A stretch of 64,000 nucleotides of DNA from an uncultured bacterium (GTDB lineage Bacteria; Myxococcota_A; Polyangia; Polyangiales; Houyiibacteriaceae), in contig CALJDU010000008.1 of NCBI GenBank assembly GCA_938024995.1, forward strand, positions 115,062-179,061. The letters are read 5' to 3'. Below are positions 31,426 through 40,066 of the stretch, one piece after another. Each line of letters begins with the position of its first letter. Position 1 is the first letter of the stretch. Below the pieces are notes generated by a model. The model made no database searches and was not told the origin of the DNA. It was given only the letters and a program-made list of their open reading frames with translations. The position numbers and the translations under genes were made by a program.

Positions 31426-32487
31426 ATGCGTTCGGGCGTCACATTCGCGGCTCGTCTCGGAACGCTGGCTGCGTGGGTCTTCATTTGCGCCCTGTGGGGC
31501 TGCCGAGCCCAAGGCAACCCGTGCGCACGCTTCACGTGTCCGTCTGACCAAATGTGCGTCGAAGGGGATTGCTTCCCGCGCGTCGATGCACGGGAAGACA
31601 CGTCGCCGGACACGAGCGTCGACAGCAGCATGAGCGATGGCGCGATCGACAGCGCGGTCAGCGTCGACGGCGCGGTCGACAGCGGCGACGACACCGGCTG
31701 CACCTTTGGTAGCTGTCCCGACGGAGAGCGCTGTGACGCGACCGGCACCTGCGTTGCGGAACGCGATGACTGCGGCGGCGCATGCGGACCGGGGACGACT
31801 TGCGTGGACGGTCGCTGCGTCTCGGAACCGTGCGGAGGAGCGTGCGCCATCGGGACCATTTGCCGTGACGGAGTTTGCGTTCCGGAAGGCGCGTGCGGCG
31901 GAGGGTGCCCGGCCGGGCAGCTCTGCGTGGATGACCGCTGCCAGGTAGACGGCGACGGCGATGGGGTAGTCGCGAGCGCCGACTGCAACGACGCCGATGC
32001 ATCGGTCCGGCCCGGAGCGACGGAGTCCTGCAATGGGATCGATCAAGACTGCGATGACCGCGTCGACGAAGGCGCGACATGTCGAGGGTGCGCCCAACGA
32101 AACCGCGAAGGCCGGTCCTACCTCTTCTGCGGAACCGTTCGAAGCTGGATCGCGGCGCGAGACAACTGTCGATCACGCGGAGCCTACGATCTCCTGAAGG
32201 TAGACGGTCGCGCGGAAGACGATTGGGCGCTTAACCAGGTCCGCACTTTGGACGCCTCCGTGCACTGGTGGTTCGGGCTCAACGATCGCGCGAGCGAAGG
32301 CGCGTACGTGTGGGCCGACGGTACGCCCGCGCGATACGTCAACTGGAGCGAAGGTCAGCCCGACGACTTCCGGATGAACGAAGACTGCGCCCACCTCAAC
32401 CGCACGCTGACTCCGCCCGGTGACTTTCTGTGGAACGACAACCGCTGCGACTTTGAACAAAAGTACGTCTGCGAATCGACCCCCTAA
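31426..32487 (+). CDS. Lipoprotein with Cys-rich repeats, MopE-like motif and C-type lectin domain
   Basis: The 353-aa protein starts at ATG 31426 just after GGGGG. The signal peptide ends in a lipobox-like LWGC. Residues 25-175 hold an Asp/Ser linker and repeated EGF-like Cys motifs (CGGACGPGTTCVDGRC, CGGACAIGTICRDGVC, CGGGCPAGQLCVDDRC). Residues about 178-222 carry the MopE/Stigma-type pattern DGDGDGVVASADCND and CNGIDQDCDDRVDEG, known to bind copper in MopE and calcium-like ions in others. The C-terminal C-type-lectin domain (about 225-353) has SWIAARDNCRSRGAYDLLKV, WWFGLNDRASEGAYVWADG, EGQPDD, WNDNRC and KYVCES. QPD plus WND is the galactose-type calcium and sugar site in animal lectins. 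An extracellular sugar- or glycan-binding role is inferred. Confidence 0.85.
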   Translation: MRSGVTFAARLGTLAAWVFICALWGCRAQGNPCARFTCPSDQMCVEGDCFPRVDAREDTSPDTSVDSSMSDGAIDSAVSVDGAVDSGDDTGCTFGSCPDGERCDATGTCVAERDDCGGACGPGTTCVDGRCVSEPCGGACAIGTICRDGVCVPEGACGGGCPAGQLCVDDRCQVDGDGDGVVASADCNDADASVRPGATESCNGIDQDCDDRVDEGATCRGCAQRNREGRSYLFCGTVRSWIAARDNCRSRGAYDLLKVDGRAEDDWALNQVRTLDASVHWWFGLNDRASEGAYVWADGTPARYVNWSEGQPDDFRMNEDCAHLNRTLTPPGDFLWNDNRCDFEQKYVCESTP

Positions 32488-32554
32488 CGTGACGCTTCAC
32501 TCGACGAGATCAGTCGAGTCAGGGGCGTCACCATGCCTGCTAGGCTCTCGCGCC

Positions 32555-33379
32555 ATGAGCGATGTCCGGAACCAGATCATCGAGTCCGACAACTTGGTCG
32601 CGCTCGCCGCCCTGCCCGACTCGCTCGCGCGCCTGGTGTACATCGACCCGCCCTTCAACACACGCAAGACGCAGAAGCGGCAGCGCATCAAGGCGACCCG
32701 CGACAAAGACGGTGACCGCAAAGGGTTCGGCGGTGCGAAGTACAAGGTCGAGAAGGTCGCGAGCGGCTCGTACGGCGACACCCGGGAAGACTTCATCCCG
32801 TGGCTGCTGGCGCGCGTCGAGGCGTCTCTTCGATGCATGACGGATGACGCCTCGCTCATGGTCCACCTCGACTACCGCGAGGTTCACTACGCGAAGGTCG
32901 CGCTCGACGGCCTGCTCGGTCGAGAGTGTTTTCAAAACGAGCTTATCTGGGCCTACGACTTCGGCGGACGGAGCAAGCGCAAGTGGTCCGCGAAGCACGA
33001 CTCGATCCTGTGGTACACGCGCGACCCCAAGCGCTACGTCTTCAACTTCGACGAGATGGACCGCATCCCATACATGGCGCCAGGCCTCGTCGGAAAAGAA
33101 AAAGCGGCGCGCGGGAAGACCCCGACCGACGTCTGGTGGCACACCATCGTGCCGACGAACGGCAAAGAGAAGACCGGCTACCCCACACAGAAACCGATGG
33201 GCGTCCTCGAGCGGATCATCAAGGTCCACAGTGATCCCGGCGACGTCGTCCTCGACTTCTTCGCCGGGAGCGGCACGACGGGAGACGCCGCCGCGAAACA
33301 CGGGCGCCGCTTCGTCCTGATCGACGAGAACCCTGAGGCGATCGAGGTCATGAAGCGCCGTCTCGACGCGTACCTCTAA
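32555..33379 (+). CDS. Orphan DNA adenine/cytosine-N4 methyltransferase
   Basis: The 274-aa protein has motif IV DPPFNT (VYIDPPFNTRKT) near residue 30, before motif I (VVLDFFAGSGTTGDAAAKHG) near residue 235. This IV-to-I order is the beta class of N6A/N4C methyltransferases. SLMVHLDYREVHYAKVALDG, ELIWAYDFGGRSKRKWSAKH, SILWYT and TQKPMGVLERII follow the family pattern. No restriction endonuclease or target-recognition subunit gene is adjacent, so it may act in regulation or modification-only. ATG 32555 is preceded by a poor ribosome site. It is downstream of, and on the same strand as, the lectin-like gene. Confidence 0.92.
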   Translation: MSDVRNQIIESDNLVALAALPDSLARLVYIDPPFNTRKTQKRQRIKATRDKDGDRKGFGGAKYKVEKVASGSYGDTREDFIPWLLARVEASLRCMTDDASLMVHLDYREVHYAKVALDGLLGRECFQNELIWAYDFGGRSKRKWSAKHDSILWYTRDPKRYVFNFDEMDRIPYMAPGLVGKEKAARGKTPTDVWWHTIVPTNGKEKTGYPTQKPMGVLERIIKVHSDPGDVVLDFFAGSGTTGDAAAKHGRRFVLIDENPEAIEVMKRRLDAYL

Positions 33380-33382
33380 GCG

Positions 33383-33424
33383 AGAGCGCCGCGGCTAAAG
33401 AAAAGAGCGCCGCGGCTAAAGAAA
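33383..33424. repeat. 21-bp tandem repeat, two copies plus partial third
   Basis: AGAGCGCCGCGGCTAAAGAAA occurs at 33383-33403 and again at 33404-33424, exactly in tandem; a truncated third copy begins at 33426. The second copy provides the stop codon (TAG at 33418-33416 on the minus strand) of the amidohydrolase gene. The unit contains the palindrome GCCGCGGC. Recent slippage duplication is likely. Confidence 0.9.
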
Positions 33425-34132
33425 GAGAGCGCCGAGCGCTTCGATCACGCGCGCTCGTTCCGCCGGTTGGACCGCGAGGTCCTGGCGAAGCTCGAGCTCA
33501 AGCGCGCGGCAGCCGTACTTCTTCGCGTGTCGCTCGACGCAATAGATAAGCCCAGCCTTCCCGCTGTACGGCTCGTTCATCGCGACCACGAACCCCGCGC
33601 TCACGAGCGCTTCGCGGACGTCCTCGGCCAGCTCTTCTTCTTCATCAAAGAGAACCCCGAGCTCCATGGGTCGCGTCGCGCCTTCGTAAACCGGAGTGAA
33701 GGAGTGGAGCGATAGGAGGACGGAAGCCTCGCTTGATCCCATCATGCGATCGATCGCGTCGTGGTACGGGCGATAAAACGTCTGGAGTCGATTCTCGCGC
33801 TCCGCGTCGCTCAGGCCGACGTTCATCTGCACCGGGAGCCCCTCCGCGGTGTCCCGAATCAAGGTCGGCGCGGACGCTTCGCGATTCGGATCGATGATGA
33901 GCCGTGAAAAATTCGAAAGCACGGCGCTGCATCCGAAGCGCGCCGCCATCTCGTGGGTCAACGCAGCGGCGCCGAGGTCAAACGCCCAATGCGTCCCGAT
34001 CAGGCGCGCGTCGTCACCCCGCAGCGCGTATGGAGACGGCATCCGATCACTGGCGTGCTCACAAGTGAGGGCAACAGTCCGGGGTCCCTTCCCTGCGATC
34101 TCCACAAACGCGTCCACACGTCCGTCTACCAC
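33416..34132 (-). CDS. N-formylglutamate amidohydrolase family protein
   Basis: The protein of about 238 aa starts at GTG 34132, giving the family motif at residue 20 as usual (TVALTCEHASDRMP). Other matching parts are GTHWAFDLGAAALTHEMAAR, SNFSRLIIDPNR, YRPYHDAIDRMM, LLSLHSFTPVYEG and LELELRQDL. Members hydrolyse N-formylglutamate in histidine degradation or act on related formyl-/acyl-amino acids. The longer upstream frame reads over the start of the next gene and is probably not used. Histidine-utilisation genes are not adjacent, so substrate is open. Its stop lies inside the 21-bp tandem repeat. Confidence 0.85.
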   Translation of the reverse strand: MVDGRVDAFVEIAGKGPRTVALTCEHASDRMPSPYALRGDDARLIGTHWAFDLGAAALTHEMAARFGCSAVLSNFSRLIIDPNREASAPTLIRDTAEGLPVQMNVGLSDAERENRLQTFYRPYHDAIDRMMGSSEASVLLSLHSFTPVYEGATRPMELGVLFDEEEELAEDVREALVSAGFVVAMNEPYSGKAGLIYCVERHAKKYGCRALELELRQDLAVQPAERARVIEALGALFL

Positions 34133-34242
34133 GTGACGCCGATGATCCGCGGACGGAGTTTGTTGCAAGTGAGCCGTCGAGAAATCGACCTTAAGGCCAA
34201 AGAACCGTAGTCTCTGAAGGTCCAAGGGGAAGAGGATCCATC

Positions 34243-35346
34243 GTGGTTGCATACAAAGTCACAGAGGGCGGAAACGCGCCCATCGCGTACCGGGTCACTG
34301 GCGCTCCGAGCCGTCCACCACGTACCGATCGCACGCTGCGCTTTCATCCGAAGAACGCACCTCCTGCGCTCCCTGCAATGGGTCCTCGTCGACTGGTGCC
34401 GGTCGCCCCGCTTCCGTTCGCGGGAGCGCCGTATCTGCCGCCGACGCATGACTCGGTCGCCATGGCGCGCGCCTTGAGTTCGCGTCCCCCGCCCTATGCA
34501 CCTGCACAGGGGAGCGCGAGCCATCTGCGGGAGACGCGCGAATCGCGCGGCGTGGCCTACCACATGCTGCGCGCGGTCAAACCGCTCGCCGTCTCCTGGT
34601 CCCTCGTCGGCGCGTTGGCGTTCACGATGGTCTCGGCGACCGCCGACCAGACCGCGACCGAGACGCTCCTCCTTCAGCCCGTTCGTATCCACGTCGCGCA
34701 GTCCGAGCCCTTGGAAGCCCTTACGGATCGCGAAGACAACGAGACCGCGTCGACCGAAGATGTCGCGATCACCCAGCCTGTGGGAGAGGTCGCGGAAGCG
34801 TCGACGGCGGCTGTGCCAAGCGCCGCGGGTGCTGTTGTCGCTAGTGCGGACACCGGCGCGGTGACCCGTGCGGCCGGCGCAGGAGCGGTCGCCGCTCCAG
34901 CTCGCGTCCGTCGGCCTCGTCGCGAAACCGTTCGACCAAACGTCGCTCCCGTCGCTCCGGTGATCGCCGCCGCGCCGACCAACGAACCGCCTCGCGTCAC
35001 GCAGATGCGCACCACTCGTCGCGCCCCGCGTCCAGCCGCGCGCGCTCCGGAACGCCGCCAGGCCACGCCGCAGACCGCGCTCCCCGAACAACCGACGCGC
35101 GCACAGGTTCGCGCTGGCCTTCAGTCGGTTCGCGGCGCCGTTCAGTCGTGTGCCCCCGGCGCGACCGGCAGCGTTCGCGTGCGCGTCTCGATCGCTGGCT
35201 CAGGTCGGGTCACGACCGCGCTCGTTCAAGACCAGCGCTGGGCGCGTCCCCCATACGGTTCATGCATCGCGCGCGCGATCCGGACCGCGACCTTCCCGCG
35301 CTTCGAAAAGGACCGCTTGGTCGTCGTCTACCCGTTCCGTTTCTAG
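34243..35346 (+). CDS. TonB/AgmX-like membrane protein
   Basis: The 367-aa protein starts at GTG 34243, preceded by AGAGGA at 7 bases. Residues 1-105 are Pro/Arg-rich and cytoplasmic. One membrane helix (LAVSWSLVGALAFTMVSATA) is at about 112-132. A low-complexity Ala/Pro/Arg periplasmic stretch follows. The C-terminal 85 residues (RAQVRAGLQSVRGAVQSCAP, SVRVRVSIAGSGRVTTALVQ, CIARAIRTATFPRF) match the AgmX/PglI C-terminal domain, a TonB-like fold of gliding-motility proteins. The two Cys spaced about 35 residues apart are typical of that domain. Partners such as ExbBD are not nearby. It could be part of a motility or envelope-transport complex. Confidence 0.75.
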   Translation: MVAYKVTEGGNAPIAYRVTGAPSRPPRTDRTLRFHPKNAPPALPAMGPRRLVPVAPLPFAGAPYLPPTHDSVAMARALSSRPPPYAPAQGSASHLRETRESRGVAYHMLRAVKPLAVSWSLVGALAFTMVSATADQTATETLLLQPVRIHVAQSEPLEALTDREDNETASTEDVAITQPVGEVAEASTAAVPSAAGAVVASADTGAVTRAAGAGAVAAPARVRRPRRETVRPNVAPVAPVIAAAPTNEPPRVTQMRTTRRAPRPAARAPERRQATPQTALPEQPTRAQVRAGLQSVRGAVQSCAPGATGSVRVRVSIAGSGRVTTALVQDQRWARPPYGSCIARAIRTATFPRFEKDRLVVVYPFRF

Positions 35347-35391
35347 AGCGCATCATCTCCCTCGGCTTAGCCGTTCCGCACATGCGCTCTA
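35344..35391. repeat. Inverted repeat between convergent genes
   Basis: TAGAGCGCAT (35344-35353) and ATGCGCTCTA (35382-35391) are exact 10-bp inverted arms with an inner short stem CGGC/GCCG. The left arm begins with the TAG stop of the TonB-like gene. No T run follows, so it may act as a bidirectional transcript end by structure alone. The outer sequence CTAGAGCGCATC and nearby CCTCGG also occur at the ends of the 42645-42797 repeat. Confidence 0.65.
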
Positions 35392-35413
35392 TCGTTCGGC
35401 ACTCAGGCGCCGA

Positions 35414-36829
35414 CTACTCGATCACGCGAAGCCGACGCGCCGCGGGCACGTCCTCGGTCACGATTGGGTACGCTCCGCTGAAGCAGGCGTCACAATATCC
35501 ATCGCCGCCAACGCCCTCGCGCAGGCCGGCAATAGAGAGGTAGCCAAGCGAGTCCGCGGTGATGTGCTCCGCGATTTGCTCTGGGGTGTGCGCGCTCGCG
35601 ATCAGCTCGTCGCGATCGGGCGTATCGATGCCGTAGAAGCACGGCCAGGCCGTCGGGGGTGAACTGATCCGTACGTGGACCTCGCGCGCCCCAGAGTCTC
35701 GGATCATCTTCACGATCTTTCGACTGGTCGTCCCACGCACGATGGAGTCGTCGATCACAACGACGCGTTGGCCCTTCAAGACTTCCGATACCGGGTGGAG
35801 CTTGAGACGGACACCAAAGTGCCGAATCGACTGTTGGGGTTCGATGAACGTTCGGCCGACGTAGTGGCTCCGGATGAGACCCAGCTCGTAGCGCAACCCG
35901 GTCACGGCGGCGAACCCCATCGCGGCCGCCACTCCGCTGTCGGGGACCGGGATCACGATGTCGGCGTCGACCGGTTGCTCGCGGGCGAGCGTCGCCCCGA
36001 GCCGCTTGCGCGCCGAGTACACCCCGATCCCATTGAACGCGGCGTCGGATCGCGCGAAGTAGACGTACTCGAAGATGCACATCTTCCGGGCCGCCTCGGC
36101 AAAGGGCCGAGAGCTCACGAGCCCATCGTCGGTAATGACGAGCATCTCGCCCGGTTCCACGTCGCGAAGGTACTCCCCGCCGATCAGGTGGAAGGCGGGA
36201 GGCTCGGACGCCACCACGTAGCCGTCGCCCAAGCGCCCCAAGCAGAGCGGGCGAAACCCGTTCGGATCTCGCACCGCGATGAGCGTGTCGCGCGTGAGGA
36301 AGACCATCGAGTACGCTCCGGTCGCCTGAGAAAGCGCAGCCGCGACGCGCTCCGGTGCGCTCCCGGCTTCGCGCGCGACGAGGTGCAGCACAGCTTCTGT
36401 ATCGGTCGCTGAAGAAAAGATCGCGCCGTCCGCTTCGAGCCGCGCGCGGAGCGCGCCGCCGTTGGTCAGGTTCCCGTTGTGCGCGACCGCGATCGGGCCC
36501 GCGGCGAACTCCGCCGCGAGCGGCTGTGCGTTCTTCACGTCGCTCCCGCCGGTGGTCGAGTAGCGGACATGACCGATCGCGCGATCGCCCACCAGCTGCG
36601 CCAAGACCTCTTCCGTGAAGACCTCTTGGACGAGCCCGCGCGCGCGGTGAACCGTGAGCTGCTCACCATTGCTGACCGCGACCCCAGCGGACTCTTGACC
36701 GCGGTGCTGCAGCGCGTGCAGACCAAGGTAGGTCAGGTTCGCCGCCTCCTTCGCCCCGAACACGCCGAACACGCCGCACTGATCGCGGAAGTGGTCGTCG
36801 ACCAGAACAACACCGTCGTCGCGCGTCAC
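35414..36829 (-). CDS. purF: Amidophosphoribosyltransferase
   Basis: The 471-aa enzyme makes 5-phosphoribosylamine from PRPP and glutamine, first step of purine synthesis. The start is GTG 36829 with AAGGG 4 bases upstream. A 17-residue leader precedes the nucleophile Cys18 in [13 protein letters not shown], so it is made as a precursor. The glutaminase domain continues with [32 protein letters not shown] and VAHNGNLTN. The PRPP domain has [20 protein letters not shown]. Four Cys positions ([27 protein letters not shown]) match the [4Fe-4S] ligands of the Bacillus-type enzyme. An upstream in-frame extension overlaps the divergent gene and is discarded. Divergent from the HupE-like gene with 55 bp between. 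Confidence 0.95.
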   Translation of the reverse strand: MTRDDGVVLVDDHFRDQCGVFGVFGAKEAANLTYLGLHALQHRGQESAGVAVSNGEQLTVHRARGLVQEVFTEEVLAQLVGDRAIGHVRYSTTGGSDVKNAQPLAAEFAAGPIAVAHNGNLTNGGALRARLEADGAIFSSATDTEAVLHLVAREAGSAPERVAAALSQATGAYSMVFLTRDTLIAVRDPNGFRPLCLGRLGDGYVVASEPPAFHLIGGEYLRDVEPGEMLVITDDGLVSSRPFAEAARKMCIFEYVYFARSDAAFNGIGVYSARKRLGATLAREQPVDADIVIPVPDSGVAAAMGFAAVTGLRYELGLIRSHYVGRTFIEPQQSIRHFGVRLKLHPVSEVLKGQRVVVIDDSIVRGTTSRKIVKMIRDSGAREVHVRISSPPTAWPCFYGIDTPDRDELIASAHTPEQIAEHITADSLGYLSIAGLREGVGGDGYCDACFSGAYPIVTEDVPAARRLRVIE

Positions 36830-36884
36830 GCGCCCTTTTATCAGCGCGACAGCGTTCAAGAAACCATGGCAGAGTGACAGCCCC

Positions 36885-37985
36885 GTGAACGTTCCCTCGT
36901 CAGCGCGACGCCGAACCGTTTGTGGACCGTTCGCGGTCGCGTGCGGGCTTGTTCTCTTTGCGAGCACCGCGTACGCGCATCTCGGCAGCACGAAGTACCT
37001 CCGGGTGGACGTCCAGTCCGCGGGCGCGGAGGTGGTCGTCGAGGTCGAATCCATCGACGCCTCCATGGAGCTACGCCTCGGGAGCGAGCCCGACGAGCGC
37101 GCCCTCGTCGCCCGGAGCGCGCTGATCAAGCGGTGGTTGGTCAGCGGTGTCGAGATCCTGGTCGATGAGGAGGCATGCGAAGCGACCCCTGGTGAGCTGA
37201 CCTTCGTCGACCGCGACCGCGGGCGCTATGCGCGCCTCCCGATTCAGTACGCCTGCAGCGCCACGCCCAACACACTGCGCGACGCGACCGTCTTCCCGGA
37301 CGACGCCCAACACGAGGCCATCGTCTCGCTCCGCGGAGAGGAGGTCGCCTCCCGGATCCTGCGGCGTGGTCGTCAGTCTCTCGCCCTCGACGCTCCGGGC
37401 GGGCTGCTCGCGACCGTGCGCGACTTCATCGTGGAAGGCGCGCTTCACTTCGCGCTCGGATACGACCACGTGCTCTTCATCTTGGCGCTCATTTTGAACG
37501 CGGGCTTTCGCGCGCGGCGTGATGGGTTCCGCGCGGCGCTCAAGAGCACCGCGTGGATCGTCACCGCGTTCACGGTCGGACACAGCGTCACGCTGGTCCT
37601 GGCGGCGCTCGGCATCGTGGTCTTACCGAGCGGCCCCGTGGAAGCGCTGATCGCGCTCTCGATCGTGCTGGTCGCGCTGATCAATCTCGTCAAACCCGAG
37701 GCCCACGCGCCCCGCGGCTGGGTCGCGATCCTCTTCGGCTTGATCCACGGATTCGGCTTCTCCTCGGTGCTCATGGACCTCGGTCTCCCCCGCGACCACA
37801 CGGTCGCCGCCCTCCTCGCGTTCAACATCGGCATCGAGGTCGCGCAGCTCGCCTTCGTCGCGCTCGTGCTGATCCCCATCGCGTGGGCCGCGCGCTCGTC
37901 CCACTATCGCAACGTGGTCGTACGCGGCGGGTCGTTACTGATCGCGGTGATGGGAACGCTCTGGCTCGTCGAGCGGGTCTTCTAG
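36885..37985 (+). CDS. HupE/UreJ-like membrane protein
   Basis: The 366-aa protein has a cleavable signal peptide ([18 protein letters not shown], then HLGSTKY). A periplasmic beta-rich domain of about 160 residues follows, then seven membrane helices. The helix motifs [32 protein letters not shown] and [18 protein letters not shown] are the HupE/UreJ His/Asp signature, thought to bind Ni or Co. UreJ and HupE are secondary metal permeases; longer members with an N-terminal domain exist widely and may serve other metals. No urease or hydrogenase gene is in the window. Start GTG 36885. Confidence 0.85.
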   Translation: MNVPSSARRRTVCGPFAVACGLVLFASTAYAHLGSTKYLRVDVQSAGAEVVVEVESIDASMELRLGSEPDERALVARSALIKRWLVSGVEILVDEEACEATPGELTFVDRDRGRYARLPIQYACSATPNTLRDATVFPDDAQHEAIVSLRGEEVASRILRRGRQSLALDAPGGLLATVRDFIVEGALHFALGYDHVLFILALILNAGFRARRDGFRAALKSTAWIVTAFTVGHSVTLVLAALGIVVLPSGPVEALIALSIVLVALINLVKPEAHAPRGWVAILFGLIHGFGFSSVLMDLGLPRDHTVAALLAFNIGIEVAQLAFVALVLIPIAWAARSSHYRNVVVRGGSLLIAVMGTLWLVERVF

Positions 37986-37995
37986 GAACGCGCGT

Positions 37996-39333
37996 CTACT
38001 TCAAGAGCGCGCGCTTGACCGCGTCGAGCGTACTTGGGAGCTCGATCGGTCGATTCTGCTGAGCGCTGGTGACGCCCGGAATCGCGTCGTCGTGATACCG
38101 CGTCTTGAAGTCGGTGAACTTGAGCCCGCTCGCCGTCGACACCACCACAACCCGATCGTCTCGCGTGATGGCGCCGCGCTTGGCGAGCTTGGCGAGGGCG
38201 GCCAAGGCCACACCGGTGTGCGGGCACGTGAAAGCGCCCGCGCGATCCGCGGCGGCCGACGCTTCCGCGAGCTCGGCTTCGGTCGCTTGCTCAACCACTC
38301 CATCGAACGCGTTCAGCGCACGGATAGCGCGGTGCACGCTGACCGGGTTCCCGATCCGGATCGCGCTCGCCTGGGTGTCCCCTGCCGTGATCGCCGAGAA
38401 GGTCGACTCCAGCGGGCGCCCGGTCTGTTGGCTCGCGAGGTACGCACGGTAGAGCGGGTTCGCTTGCTCCGCCTGTGCGAGACAGATCCGCGGACGCCGG
38501 TTCACCAGTCCGAGCGTGAGCAGCATGTCGAACCCCGCGCCGAGCGCCGCGACGTTCCCGAGATTTCCGCCCGGGATGATGACCCAGTCGGGGACCTGCC
38601 AATCGAACTGCTGCGCGATCTCGATCGCGACGGTCTTCTGTCCTTCTAGGCGAAGCGAGTTCATCGAGTTGGCGAGGTAGATCCCCGGTTCCTTGGCGAG
38701 CTCTCGAACGATCGCCATGCATCCATCGAAATCGGTATCGAGCGCCAGCACGGTCGCGCCGTTCGCGAGCGGTTGCACCAGCTGCGCGGTCGTCACCTTT
38801 CCCTTCGGCAAGAGCACGACGGCCGGGATGTTCGCGGTCGCGCAGTAGGCCGCGAGAGCTGCGGAGGTGTCACCGGTAGACGCGCACGCGATCGCTTGAA
38901 TGTCTTGTCCGTCCGCGATCATCTGTTTCACGACGCTCACGAGGACCGTCATGCCGAGGTCCTTGAACGAGCCGGTGTGACTGTTTCCGCAGTTCTTGAT
39001 CCAGACGTCGCGGAGCCCCAGTCGCTCGCCGTAGCGCTCCGCCCAGAAGAGGTTGCTCCCGCCCTCGGCGGTCGACACGACGTTCTCGTCGCGAACTTCC
39101 GGAGCGACCCATTCCTTCTTTCCCCAGACGCCGCTGCCATAGGGCCACTGGGTCGTCATCCAGCGCCGCTCGAACTTCGTGCGCCACTCGGTCGCCGTCG
39201 TCTGGGAGAGCGCGTCGAGATCATGCGCGACCTCGAGGAGTTCACCGCACGAGGGACACGCGTAGATCACTTGCGTGAGCGGGAACGTCCCGGAACATCC
39301 GGCGACGCATCGAAACCACGAGCGTAAAGTCAT
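37996..39333 (-). CDS. thrC: Threonine synthase
   Basis: The 445-aa PLP enzyme converts O-phosphohomoserine to threonine. It has the longer form with an N-terminal zinc ribbon (FRCVAGC and YACPSCGELLEVA, four Cys), as in plant and many bacterial type enzymes. The PLP Lys sits in NSHTGSFKDLGMTVLVS. ACASTGDTSAALAAYC and VLLPKGKVTTAQLVQPLANG follow, then IPGGNLGNVAALGAGFDMLL for phosphate of PLP. Length is normal for this group (about 440-460). It ends 10 bp from the convergent HupE-like gene. The regulatory region was not resolved. Confidence 0.95.
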   Translation of the reverse strand: MTLRSWFRCVAGCSGTFPLTQVIYACPSCGELLEVAHDLDALSQTTATEWRTKFERRWMTTQWPYGSGVWGKKEWVAPEVRDENVVSTAEGGSNLFWAERYGERLGLRDVWIKNCGNSHTGSFKDLGMTVLVSVVKQMIADGQDIQAIACASTGDTSAALAAYCATANIPAVVLLPKGKVTTAQLVQPLANGATVLALDTDFDGCMAIVRELAKEPGIYLANSMNSLRLEGQKTVAIEIAQQFDWQVPDWVIIPGGNLGNVAALGAGFDMLLTLGLVNRRPRICLAQAEQANPLYRAYLASQQTGRPLESTFSAITAGDTQASAIRIGNPVSVHRAIRALNAFDGVVEQATEAELAEASAAADRAGAFTCPHTGVALAALAKLAKRGAITRDDRVVVVSTASGLKFTDFKTRYHDDAIPGVTSAQQNRPIELPSTLDAVKRALLK

Positions 39334-39436
39334 GGGGCGCAGTGTACGCGATCAGGTTTGGCCGCGGCGCGCCGCGCCCCCAACTCGCCGCCCGCGGTCT
39401 CGTGAGCGAAACGAGGCAAGGGGTCGAGTGGTGCCG

Positions 39437-39871
39437 CTAGTCGTCGACGCAACCGTCGAACATGTCGTCGATCGCGTCGGGGATCTCCGGGCAGTCCGGC
39501 TCGCCTTCGCCGCACGCGCCGAGGTCGAGATCACTGCACTCCATCGCGCCGATGCACGTGCTCAGGTCGTCATAGTAGTCCGAGATGCAGTTGATCGAGT
39601 CGTCCACCACCTCGGCGTCGCTCGAGTCCAAGCTCTCGTACGCGGACCGGAGACACTCCTTTTCCGTCTCCGTAAAGTTGAACGCGCCCTCGCCGATCGC
39701 CGTCTCGCATGACTCGCGGCTCGGCGTCCCGACTTCCATCCAGCACTCACATGCCGAGTCGCGAACGCCCTCGACCGCGGAGAAGAAGTTATCGACCGTC
39801 TCCGTGCTGTTTCCACACGCGGTGAGCGCCAACGCGCTGGTCAAGATCAGAATCCATCGTTTCACATTCAT
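39437..39871 (-). CDS. Small Cys-rich lipoprotein
   Basis: The 144-aa protein begins MNVKRWILILTSALALTAC, a textbook lipobox (LTAC, Cys19). The rest is acidic and has about 12 Cys (ACECWMEVG, SCETAIGEG, ECLRSAYES, NCISDYYDD, TCIGAMECSD, LGACGEGEPDC, GCVDD), giving several likely disulfides. The family is not recognised. It has a strong ribosome site (GGAGG, 7 bases before ATG 39871). It stands alone; a 195-bp gap separates it from the glycosyltransferase upstream. Small Cys-rich lipoproteins of this kind are numerous in myxobacteria; no function is known to me. Confidence 0.75.
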   Translation of the reverse strand: MNVKRWILILTSALALTACGNSTETVDNFFSAVEGVRDSACECWMEVGTPSRESCETAIGEGAFNFTETEKECLRSAYESLDSSDAEVVDDSINCISDYYDDLSTCIGAMECSDLDLGACGEGEPDCPEIPDAIDDMFDGCVDD

Positions 39872-40066
39872 AGCTCGTTCCTCCAGTTGCTAACTAAGTA
39901 CCGGTTGCTCTATCCAAGACGCGTGCCGTCTCGTGATCACGCGACGCGCGTCGCGTTGCCCGGTGTCTTCTCGTTCCTCAACCTCGCCAGCGCCGACATC
40001 GATGTCAGATCGTGGAGAATCGACCACACCCCCATGGAGAACTCTTGGCTTCACTTTGGGCGACGC

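Noticed and set aside
36885..37129. Upstream extension of purF
   Set aside because: Overlaps the divergent HupE-like gene; the Cys nucleophile and ribosome site fit GTG 36829.
39350..39436. GC palindromes near the thrC promoter
   Set aside because: Short palindromes such as GCGGCGCGCCGC are expected at this base composition and have no T run or conserved box.
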